Below, one piece after another: positions 36,601 to 42,924 of a stretch of 64,000 bases of DNA. Made by a program: the position numbers and the translations under genes. The DNA is from Pedobacter nototheniae (GTDB taxonomy: Bacteria > Bacteroidota > Bacteroidia > Sphingobacteriales > Sphingobacteriaceae), in contig NZ_RQRS01000007.1 of NCBI RefSeq assembly GCF_004335085.1, positions 102,887-166,886 of the forward strand. The letters are read 5' to 3'. Positions within the stretch are counted from its first letter, which is position 1; each line of letters starts with the position of its first letter. The notes below the pieces were generated by a model, which was given only the letters and a program-made list of their open reading frames with translations, did not search any database and had not been told where the DNA came from.

Positions 36601-37023
36601 TCCTGTTTCATCTGTGACCTTTCCACGAATTACTTCAAAAAAATTGGGATAACTAATTTGATCCTTTTTACGAAGAACAATTGTTTTTTCGAATATTTTG
36701 TAACTTAATGGCTGATCTTTAAAGCATATACTCAATACTTCAAATATCGACATATCCTTTACGTCAATATTTATTTTTTGAGCCTTTTCAAGTTCAAGAT
36801 TATCATAAAGAAACACGTAATCACTTTGTTTTTCAATCGATTTAAAAATTGCCCCAATGGTGGCGTTTTTCTGTTTTAAGGTGATGTTTTGGCTATAAAC
36901 ACTTGCGCTAACTTGACAAAGTGTAGCAAGTAAAAGTATTGTTGTTAGCTTCATTACCAATATTATTTGTTTTGGTTTGTACTGTAGCCTAAATACAGTA
37001 CTAAAGAATGTACTAAAATTCAT
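33634..37023 (-). CDS. SusC/RagA family TonB-linked outer membrane transporter with STN domain
   Basis: The 1129-residue protein has a signal region (MKLTTILLLATLCQVSASVYSQ, after an N-terminal extension) and an STN domain (about 50-115, IGAIFKSIEKQSDYVFLYD). A carboxypeptidase-regulatory-like domain follows (about 135-215, GKVTDETGFPIVGVSILIKG), then the plug (VVTALGVKRSEKSLGYAVQ, ESMDILKGPTASALYGSRA) and a large barrel ending RMVGFNLKVGF. The STN domain is the part that contacts an anti-sigma partner in FecA-type signalling, which fits the adjacent fecR and ECF sigma genes. It imports substrate captured by the SusD partner, driven by TonB. Confidence 0.94.
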   Translation of the reverse strand: MNFSTFFSTVFRLQYKPKQIILVMKLTTILLLATLCQVSASVYSQNITLKQKNATIGAIFKSIEKQSDYVFLYDNLELEKAQKINIDVKDMSIFEVLSICFKDQPLSYKIFEKTIVLRKKDQISYPNFFEVIRGKVTDETGFPIVGVSILIKGTKIGATTDANGAFSINALKGSTLVISYIGYTTKEITVGDDKSYNISLQVATNSLTDVVVTALGVKRSEKSLGYAVQKVAGKDLQTVKGVDIGTSLTGRISGLVIKNSTEFNAKPTIELRGESALLVIDGVPYENLTLRDVPTDDIESMDILKGPTASALYGSRAYGGVLLITTKKGAGSKGFSIELNSNTMASLGYLAIPKVQSSYGRGQNGVLDNDYVWGPKLDVGTTATDWNPATKQFEPNRPLVSVGKDNLKNFMNTGLVFNNNISLAQTGDNGSFRIGLNDIYNKGAFPNQNLNMINLTLAGEIKINDKFKLESHVGIGRRWADQIWGGGYGNQGYLYQLVMWTGPEYDVRDYKDYWKVPNKTQNWMYTNWYDNPYLIAYEKLNGYQENTLNANVTATYQFNKDFSLLARLGYDNYNNKTTFRNPTANIYSTRGGAVNGTGWNAKGMYSIGDKRGFSTNNDVILSYKKKLNKWTVDALAGGTIFYYTKEELRGTTKNGLISPTFYSLAGSIEPPTVAQIYESRQINSVYGRASFGWNDAVFLDFTGRNDWNSSQPKSSRSYFYPSIGSSVVLSELITMPKVIDMFKLRGSWAVFKSAFDPYAINRAYGTTTAAWNGLNSASYPSYLIGEGLLPSSQRTYEIGTAGYLLNKRLHFDVAYFNKYYYNRQTDLKENGNTAYLPGSSGFNMAIVNTQETYERRGLEITVDGSIIKNKNFEWHSTINWSKQHRYYVNLDPVYSPDNLWVKKGERLDTYTGNYWLKDPNGNVIYESGLPVWSDYVKKYGYGDPDFSFGFINNFTYKNWNLGLNIDGRIGGLMYNYIYDKMWDSGTNPESDNIYRYNQVVLKQNNFVGQGVKVISGNVTYDKYGQITSDTRKYATNDTQIGYQDYAQWYRGGDAGIQNESFIKLREVSLGYRFPAKLLEKVGMKSASFSLTGQNLFMWTNFKFSDPDVDTENLNSPSMRMVGFNLKVGF

Positions 37024-37030
37024 AACTTTG
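37023..37030 (+). promoter_or_regulatory. TAnnTTTG element pointing away from susC (candidate RNA promoter)
   Basis: TAACTTTG on the plus strand matches the -7 consensus. It overlaps the susC start codon on the other strand and is followed about 110 bases later by a plus-strand terminator. No clear -33 element is visible. Confidence 0.35.
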
Positions 37031-37032
37031 AA

Positions 37033-37150
37033 TTTGGGTTTTAAACATTATAGCTTAGATAACTTAGTGTGCCTGCTGAGGATTTTTCCTGGCAGGAGGT
37101 AATCCCAAACTTTAAGACGGGAAGTGGTACGAACACTTCTCGTTTTTTTT
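37033..37150 (+). ncRNA. Candidate small structured RNA in the fecR-susC gap
   Basis: The 211-base gap between fecR and susC (both on the minus strand) contains a plus-strand structure. TTTGGG (37033-37038) can pair with CCCAAA (37104-37109), enclosing a hairpin with CCTGC / GCAGG (37072-37076 and 37092-37096). An intrinsic terminator ends the region. A TAnnTTTG element lies just upstream. The RNA would be about 110 nt and antisense to the susC leader. I do not recognise a known RNA family, and expression is untested. Confidence 0.35.
37117..37150 (+). terminator. Plus-strand intrinsic terminator without a coding gene upstream
   Basis: A 10-bp stem ACGGGAAGTG / CACTTCTCGT with one G-U pair (37117-37126 and 37134-37143) is followed by a run of eight T on the plus strand. 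No plus-strand gene precedes it within many kilobases, so it probably ends a short RNA. Confidence 0.7.
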
Positions 37151-37234
37151 ATTTAGTTGAGATTAATGAATAAGGTAGGTTTTGTATTATTTCTTCATTA
37201 ATAGTTAGTTTAAAGGGTTTGCTCTAGTTTTGTA

Positions 37235-38431
37235 TTATGGATTTACAGTTATTTGGTTGTTCTCTATCTTACATTTAATCCCCGAAAAACTTAGCATTTC
37301 AATCAACTTTTCTGCCGTAACGATGCGTGGAATTTTGCCCGAATATTCCTTATTTAGAATGGAGCCATTATAGTTTACATTAACATTATACCAACGGGAT
37401 ATCTGGCGCATTACAGATTGCAAATCGGCATGATCGAATTGAAAATACCCGTTTTTCCATGCAATAACGGCTTCTAAATCATCAATATCCCTTAGTTTTA
37501 TTTGAGGAGAATTTTTAGCAATAAGTGATTGCTTACCAGGCACTAAAATTGTTTTCTCTTGTCCTTTTTTAAGCTCTATTGAGCCTTCCAATAAAGTTGT
37601 TCTTTCGTAAGCCTCATCCTGATAAGTATTTACATTAAAATGTGTACCCAATACTTTTATTTCAGATTGTGGTGTGCTTACAATAAATGGCTTGATTTTA
37701 TTTTTAAAAACCTCAAAATAAACTTCTCCAGTTACCTCAACTTTACGATCATTACCCGAAAAAGCCGCCGGAAATTTTATGGATGAATTTGCATTTAGCC
37801 AAACATTAGTTCCATCGATCAGTATTAAATGATACTGCCCTCCTTTTGGCGTACTTACCATATTAATGCTGGCATTTTTTACATTTGTTTGCCCCACAAA
37901 AGAATAAACCAATTCGCCACTCTTAGTTTTTGTAATGGTTACCCCCGGTTGATTGCCAATTTCTCCATTCGCTGCATTATTTAAAATTATAGTTGAACCA
38001 TCTGCAAGGGTTAAAACTGCGTTATTGCCACCTGGTTTTATGGTTGTTTTTGCAATCCCAATTACTGGCGAAGCATTTGGTACGAAATCGTTTTGTTTTA
38101 AGTAAAAGAATATGCCTACAGATAAAATGGCAACTAAAATTGCTGCTTTGGCAATAAACATAGCTAAAACCTTATTTCTGTTTTTTAAAGTAGCTACCTT
38201 GTTTTTATTTTCTATTTTAGAAGTAATACGACCAAATATTTCACTTTTAAGTTGAGTTATTTCATCAGAGTTACTTTCTAAATCGTGCCCATTTATGCCA
38301 TCATACCAAAACTCCAACTTCCGTTTTTCTTCCGGTGTAGCCGTTTTGTTATTGTATTTATTTAATAAGCTTTGTAATTCTTCTTGATTCAAAATTATTG
38401 GGTCTTTGTTAGTATATCCGTTCAACCGCAA
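37235..38431 (-). CDS. FecR family anti-sigma factor
   Basis: The 398-residue protein has a cytoplasmic N-terminal part (LLNKYNNKTATPEEKRKLEFWYDG, about 1-85), one membrane helix (about 86-108, VLAMFIAKAAILVAILSVGI) and a periplasmic FecR domain. That domain contains LADGSTIILNNAA, STPKGGQYHLILIDGTNVWLNANSS and FPAAFSGNDRKVEVTGEVYFEV. A C-terminal STN-like end follows (ADLQSVMRQISRWYNVNVNY). It should hold the ECF sigma factor encoded 96 bases upstream and release it when the SusC STN domain signals. Gene order sigma, fecR, susC, susD is the standard arrangement. Confidence 0.94.
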   Translation of the reverse strand: MRLNGYTNKDPIILNQEELQSLLNKYNNKTATPEEKRKLEFWYDGINGHDLESNSDEITQLKSEIFGRITSKIENKNKVATLKNRNKVLAMFIAKAAILVAILSVGIFFYLKQNDFVPNASPVIGIAKTTIKPGGNNAVLTLADGSTIILNNAANGEIGNQPGVTITKTKSGELVYSFVGQTNVKNASINMVSTPKGGQYHLILIDGTNVWLNANSSIKFPAAFSGNDRKVEVTGEVYFEVFKNKIKPFIVSTPQSEIKVLGTHFNVNTYQDEAYERTTLLEGSIELKKGQEKTILVPGKQSLIAKNSPQIKLRDIDDLEAVIAWKNGYFQFDHADLQSVMRQISRWYNVNVNYNGSILNKEYSGKIPRIVTAEKLIEMLSFSGIKCKIENNQITVNP

Positions 38432-38527
38432 TAAAGTACCATGAGGTATTTATTTTTTTATTTTTATTAGAAAAAACGGTCTTTAGATAGCTTGGTATAA
38501 GAATAAAATTAATTGATACGGTTAAAA

Positions 38528-39115
38528 CTATAAATGTTTAGCAATAAGTATTGCTAAAATGGCAAGAGAAGAATCGTAGCTTTTAACACGATCTCTTAAT
38601 CTTTGATATGCCATTTGAAGTTGATTTTTTATAGTTTGCTCGGATATTGCCAAATCTTCAGCAATTTGTTTGATGGATAAATCGTCTTCTTTTTTAAGAA
38701 TATAGATTTCCCGCATCCTCGGTGGCATACGTTCTATTTCCTGATCTATAATTGCTTTTAACTCTTTCTCTAAAATAGCATGCTGAGAATATTGATCGGA
38801 AGGAGTTTCCATTGCAGTAACACTCAAAGCATAACGCAATCTAACCTCACTCTTTTCGTAAAGCTTAAAAATTTTATTCCTCAAAATTGCATGTGCATAC
38901 GCCAAAACACTTCCTTCGGCATCAAGCCATTCTATTTTATCCCATAGACAGATAAATACATCCTGAACAATATCTTGAGCAAGATCTTTACATTGAACCT
39001 TTTTAAAAGCCTGCTTGTATAATGGATGCCAATATGCATCGAACACAAGCTGAAAGGCTTTTTCTTTATTTAGCTTTACTAAAATAAAAAAGTTACTATC
39101 TAATTCCTGATACAT
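38528..39115 (-). CDS. ECF sigma factor, Bacteroidota FecI-like
   Basis: The 195-residue protein has sigma-70 region 2 (AFQLVFDAYWHPLYKQAFKKVQ, then DIVQDVFICLWDKIEWL) and region 4 (IDQEIERMPPRMREIYILKKEDDLSIKQIAEDLAISEQTIKNQLQ split over two helices). It lacks the other sigma-70 regions, as expected for the ECF group. With the downstream FecR anti-sigma it should control transcription of the susCD unit and perhaps itself. The target promoter sequence was not identified. Confidence 0.94.
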   Translation of the reverse strand: MYQELDSNFFILVKLNKEKAFQLVFDAYWHPLYKQAFKKVQCKDLAQDIVQDVFICLWDKIEWLDAEGSVLAYAHAILRNKIFKLYEKSEVRLRYALSVTAMETPSDQYSQHAILEKELKAIIDQEIERMPPRMREIYILKKEDDLSIKQIAEDLAISEQTIKNQLQMAYQRLRDRVKSYDSSLAILAILIAKHL

Positions 39116-39294
39116 ATTATTTTAAAACAATGAGTTAATTGTAACACATGCTTTCAATATTTTTGAACAATAAGAGAGAATTAAATAGGGAAAATACAAC
39201 ACGATAGGTTTTAATTATATTCAAGCATCAAAGTAACATAGTTAATATTAACCTAAAGTAAACTTAATAAAAATTTGGTTTTAAAATTTAACAA

Positions 39295-39337
39295 TAAAAA
39301 AAATACCCCTTTTTACAGGGGCATTTTAAGGGTATTA
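39295..39337 (-). terminator. Terminator of the GH109-type gene
   Basis: On the minus strand CCCCT / AGGGG forms a short hairpin followed by TATTTTTTTT; a longer pairing AATACCC / GGGTATT overlaps it. It lies 16 bases after the stop of the GH109-like gene. The surrounding 237-base gap up to the sigma gene shows no other feature. Confidence 0.6.
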
Positions 39338-39352
39338 TTTGGGCATTATAAC

Positions 39353-40705
39353 TTAGTAATCGTCGTTGAGCGCAAAAATAGGCTTTCTATGCATCCAGTT
39401 TCCGCCAGTAAAATCTGGAAAATCTATGGTTTCATTGCCCATTTCGATAGATTGCTCGCTTAATGGTGTAATGGCGCTCCACGCTGCTGCATCATAAACA
39501 TCAAGTGGTGTTGGCTCATTGCGTTTCGCGGCTTCTATAAATGCGTGGATCACGAAAAAATCCATACCACCGTGTCCTGCTCCTTGCGCATCATTACCAT
39601 ATTTTTTCCACAGTGGATGATCGTATTTATCCAACCATTCCTTTGCTTTATCCCAGGTATGTGGCTTGCTTACACCTTCCACATAAATGCTGCTGTTTAC
39701 ATCCATCCATAAACCTTTAGTTCCTTGTACTCTAAATCCTAACGAATATGGTCTTGGCAAATTGGTATCGTGCTGTAAAATAATGGTTTCGCCATTTGCA
39801 CAGTCTATTGTTGTGGTTACAATATCGCCTAATCTAAAATTAACCTTTGCATTTGGATGATCGGCACCGCCTTTTTCAACGATGTAATTATGCAATCCTC
39901 TTGATTTTGTGGCGAAAGAATTCAGCTTTAAAAATCGATTTCCACGGTTTACATTAATACATTGTGCAACTGGCCCAATACCATGTGTTGGATATAAATC
40001 GCCATTGCGATGTACGGAGTGATTTGTTCTCCATTTGGCTTCAGAAAATCCTTTTTCACCAAACTCAACGCCGTGCCCGTAAGGATTAACGCCATCATTA
40101 AACTTAACTTCTCTTAAATCATGTTGATAGCCTCCTTGTAGGTGTAAAATCTCACCAAAAACACCTTGTCTAACCATATTTAGTGCCGCCATTACATCTC
40201 TGCGATAGCAAACATTTTCGAGCATCATAACATGTGCATCATTTTTTTCTGCAGCGTGTACAACGTCCCAATGATCCTGAATATTTATTCCAAGAATAAC
40301 TTCTGTAGCAACATATTTAATCCCAGCATCGATTGACCCTAAAATCATTGGTTTATGAAATTCCCATGGAGTGGCAATTACTACTGCTTTAATGCCCTTT
40401 AATTCAAGCATTTTTTTCCATGCATCATTGCTGCCCGTATAAATTTTAGGCATAGGTTTACCACTTTTAGCAATAATAGCCTTACTCATTTGGAGCATAC
40501 GATCATCTACATCGCAAATGGCAACTAAATCTACATCGTCTCTTTTTAATAATAAAGATAAATGGTTTTGACCGCGAAGACCAACGCCTATCATTACAAC
40601 TTTAATTTTTTCTGGCGCTGATGAAGCAAATAGGCTTTGATCTGGGATAGCTGCGAAAGCCGCTGTAGTTAATCCTGCGTTTCTCACAAAATCTCTTCTA
40701 TTCAT
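39353..40705 (-). CDS. GH109-type alpha-N-acetylgalactosaminidase (Gfo/Idh/MocA fold)
   Basis: The 450-residue protein starts with a twin-arginine-type signal (MNRRDFVRNAGLTTAAFAA). The NAD-binding Rossmann motif follows (VVMIGVGLRGQNHLSLLLKR). Its body matches family GH109 enzymes: CYRRDVMAALNMVRQGVFGE, HGVEFGEKGFSEAKWRTNHS, RNGDLYPTHGIGPVAQCINV and SYATKS-like FATKSRGLHNYIV. GH109 enzymes remove terminal alpha-GalNAc, for example from mucin-type glycans or blood group A antigen, by an NAD-dependent oxidation-elimination mechanism. It is upstream of the sigma/fecR/susCD genes on the same strand and divergent from a LacI gene, suggesting a small glycan-use locus. A general Gfo/Idh/MocA oxidoreductase role is the alternative. 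Confidence 0.85.
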   Translation of the reverse strand: MNRRDFVRNAGLTTAAFAAIPDQSLFASSAPEKIKVVMIGVGLRGQNHLSLLLKRDDVDLVAICDVDDRMLQMSKAIIAKSGKPMPKIYTGSNDAWKKMLELKGIKAVVIATPWEFHKPMILGSIDAGIKYVATEVILGINIQDHWDVVHAAEKNDAHVMMLENVCYRRDVMAALNMVRQGVFGEILHLQGGYQHDLREVKFNDGVNPYGHGVEFGEKGFSEAKWRTNHSVHRNGDLYPTHGIGPVAQCINVNRGNRFLKLNSFATKSRGLHNYIVEKGGADHPNAKVNFRLGDIVTTTIDCANGETIILQHDTNLPRPYSLGFRVQGTKGLWMDVNSSIYVEGVSKPHTWDKAKEWLDKYDHPLWKKYGNDAQGAGHGGMDFFVIHAFIEAAKRNEPTPLDVYDAAAWSAITPLSEQSIEMGNETIDFPDFTGGNWMHRKPIFALNDDY

Positions 40706-40799
40706 AATTTGGTTATTGTGTGTATAGGTTTTAATTGATTTTATTCGAATGTATAGATATTTACTATGACTGAAAAAAATCAGCTTAAAAAAAACTACG

Positions 40800-40809
40800 C
40801 AAACGTTTG
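40800..40809. promoter_or_regulatory. Palindromic CAAACGTTTG, candidate LacI operator
   Basis: This perfect 10-bp palindrome with a central CG lies in the gap between the divergent GH109-type and lacI genes, 44 bases before the lacI start. LacI-family regulators usually bind such CG-centred palindromes near their own gene. An identical copy lies at 41886-41895. Confidence 0.5.
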
Positions 40810-40853
40810 ATTAATTTCGTATTATTACGATTGGAAGAATTTAATGTAGTTTA

Positions 40854-41876
40854 GTGCTTAATATGTCATCGAAACCAACAACAATTAAAGAAATTGCTAA
40901 AATTTTAAACATCTCACCTTCAAGTGTATCAAGGGGTTTACATGATCATCCAAGTATTGGTGCTGTAACCAGAGAAAAAATTAAACAACTAGCTCAATCT
41001 TTAAATTATCAACCAAATAACGCAGCAATTCTCTTTCAAAAAGGTAAAACTTATACAATAGGTGTTATCTTACCCGAACTTTCTGAACATTTTTTCTCTA
41101 CTGCAATCTCTGCAATTGAAGATGAAGCTTTAAAGAAAAACTATACTGTTATTTTTGCTCAATCTCATGATGATTATGAGCAGGAAGTAAAATTGGTAGA
41201 AAAAATGAAAAACCAGCGTGTTGATGGTCTTCTCGTATCAATTAGCAAGGATACTTCTAAATTTGACCATTTTGAACGCTTAAACTCTTTTAATATTCCT
41301 GTTGTATTTTTTGATCGCATCCCTCCTTTTAAAAATGTGCATTATGTTGCCTGTAGCATTGAAAATGCAACTGTAAAGGCCGTTAATTTTCTACTAAAAA
41401 AAGGTCACAGAACTATCGGAATGATTAATGGTCCTTCAACCCTATTTGCCAGCGAAGAGCGTAAAGAAGGTTATATGCAAGCGATAACATTTAATCGCTT
41501 AAAATTTGATCCTTCCTTAATTGTAAACTGCGATTTAACTGAAAAAGGGACAATAGAGGCTGCAAATCAATTTATTAATCACAAACGTAAACCAACTGCT
41601 ATTGTAACTTTTAACGATTATGTTGCCCTTTTCTTAATTAAATACTTGAAAAAAGCCAACGTTGTTAATGATTTTGATGTGGTTAGTTTCGCCAACTTAC
41701 CTTTTATAAGTTATTTAGATCATACTCCAATTGCATCTATAGAGCAATATCCTTATTTACAGGGACAAAAGGCAGCAAACATCTTGTTAGATTTAATTAA
41801 TAGCCCTAATACAGAAAATCAAGCCTTTTATAATACCCTGGTAGAGTCGGATTTGATTATAAATTCTGAAAAATAA
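40854..41876 (+). CDS. LacI family transcriptional regulator
   Basis: The 340-residue protein has an N-terminal LacI-type helix-turn-helix (TIKEIAKILNISPSSVSRGLH, residues about 8-28). The hinge with KIKQLAQSLNYQPNNAA follows, then a periplasmic-binding-protein-like sensor domain (YTIGVILPELSEHFFSTAIS, RVDGLLVSISKDTS, VVFFDRIPP, GHRTIGMINGPS). The start may be Met1 or Met4 (MSSKPTTIKEIAK). It is divergent from the GH109-type glycosidase gene, so it probably represses that gene in response to a sugar. A matching palindrome lies in the shared gap. Confidence 0.93.
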   Translation: MLNMSSKPTTIKEIAKILNISPSSVSRGLHDHPSIGAVTREKIKQLAQSLNYQPNNAAILFQKGKTYTIGVILPELSEHFFSTAISAIEDEALKKNYTVIFAQSHDDYEQEVKLVEKMKNQRVDGLLVSISKDTSKFDHFERLNSFNIPVVFFDRIPPFKNVHYVACSIENATVKAVNFLLKKGHRTIGMINGPSTLFASEERKEGYMQAITFNRLKFDPSLIVNCDLTEKGTIEAANQFINHKRKPTAIVTFNDYVALFLIKYLKKANVVNDFDVVSFANLPFISYLDHTPIASIEQYPYLQGQKAANILLDLINSPNTENQAFYNTLVESDLIINSEK

Positions 41877-41885
41877 TAAACGACT

Positions 41886-41895
41886 CAAACGTTTG
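41886..41895. promoter_or_regulatory. Second CAAACGTTTG palindrome after lacI
   Basis: Identical to the palindrome at 40800-40809 and ten bases after the lacI stop. It also sits within a short inverted repeat (ACTCAA ... TTGAGT) followed by TTTT, so it may be part of a weak terminator instead of an operator. Confidence 0.35.
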
Positions 41896-41904
41896 CGTTG
41901 AGTT

Positions 41905-42822
41905 TTAAGATTTATTCAAACTTCCTGGTAAAATATTGTACTGTTTTTTAAAAGCTACAATAAAATGTTGTGGGTTTTTATAACCAACTAAAAAGGCAAC
42001 TTCATTTACGGTTTTCTTTTCATTAGCGAGTATAAAATGTGCCTTCTCCATTCGTAACTTATATAAATAGCCAAAAACGGTGTGCCCAGTTATTTCCTTA
42101 AATCCTTTTTTCAACTTGTAATCATTTATTCCAGCCTTTCGTGATAGCTCTAAAAGTGAATTGGGGTTTTGTAAATCACTTTCAACAAGCTTTTTTGCAA
42201 GCAAAATTTTCTCAACATCAACCTGTTTCAATGAAATCGTTGTCAAATAATTATTTATTTGCGCATAAAAGATTATTAATTCATACACCTTTGATTCCAG
42301 AAATAACCTTTTTATTCGTCCAGCATATTTTTGGTTGATTATCGATTGTATTACCAAATTAATTTCAGTGGGTATATTAGATTGGCAACTGGCAAGGAGT
42401 TCTTGTTTAAACAATCCATTAGTTAACTGGCGATAATAAGCTGGTGTTAATTGTATATAAACAAATTTTGCCTGCTCATTAAATGTTAGGCATATAGGTA
42501 AGTTGAAAGATATATATTGTTGGTTTTTGTTGATACTGATTGTATTTTCACCCGTATGGATATTTAAAATGCCATCCATATTATACAAAAAGCCAATGTG
42601 CTTATGCTTTACTTCAAAAGAAAATTTACCAACTCTGGCCGTTACAGAAACAATACTAATGTGTATCCCAAGAAACCATTTTTCTTTAAAATGAACTTGT
42701 AAAGCTTCATCCGTTACACAATATTCTTCTGCATCGATGTCGTGTTTTCCGTCAAAATTTTCGGGATAAGTGTTTTTGTAAATAATGTTTCCTGAAATAT
42801 GTTCTGAGAGTTTTAATTCCAT
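41905..42822 (-). CDS. AraC family transcriptional regulator (heme locus)
   Basis: The 305-residue protein has an unassigned beta-rich N-terminal sensor domain (about 1-200). The C-terminal AraC double helix-turn-helix contains SLLELSRKAGINDYKLKKGFKEITG, GYLYKLRMEKAHFILA and TVNEVAFLVGYKNPQHFIVAFKKQY. It is divergent from the heme-type TonB receptor gene with a 102-base shared gap that holds two direct repeats, so it likely controls that operon. Iron- or heme-responsive AraC regulators are common next to such receptors; the effector here is inferred. Confidence 0.9.
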   Translation of the reverse strand: MELKLSEHISGNIIYKNTYPENFDGKHDIDAEEYCVTDEALQVHFKEKWFLGIHISIVSVTARVGKFSFEVKHKHIGFLYNMDGILNIHTGENTISINKNQQYISFNLPICLTFNEQAKFVYIQLTPAYYRQLTNGLFKQELLASCQSNIPTEINLVIQSIINQKYAGRIKRLFLESKVYELIIFYAQINNYLTTISLKQVDVEKILLAKKLVESDLQNPNSLLELSRKAGINDYKLKKGFKEITGHTVFGYLYKLRMEKAHFILANEKKTVNEVAFLVGYKNPQHFIVAFKKQYNILPGSLNKS

Positions 42823-42831
42823 AATTATTTA

Positions 42832-42864
42832 ATCCGTTTAACGGTATAAATTATCCGTTTGACG
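42832..42864. promoter_or_regulatory. Direct repeats ATCCGTTTRACG, candidate AraC operator
   Basis: ATCCGTTTAACG (42832-42843) and ATCCGTTTGACG (42853-42864) are direct repeats whose starts are exactly 21 bases apart, two helical turns. This is the usual arrangement of half-sites for an AraC-type dimer. They lie 10 bases upstream of the araC start and 60 bases upstream of the receptor start. Confidence 0.6.
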
Positions 42865-42924
42865 TTATCAGTTTAGAATGATTATTGACAAATTTGCACA
42901 ATTATTTATAATTAGTCTAAATAA

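Noticed and set aside
33634..37023. The SusC-type receptor as part of the heme system
   Set aside because: It is paired with SusD, FecR and an ECF sigma factor in its own unit, and an AraC-controlled receptor with HmuY is a much better heme candidate.
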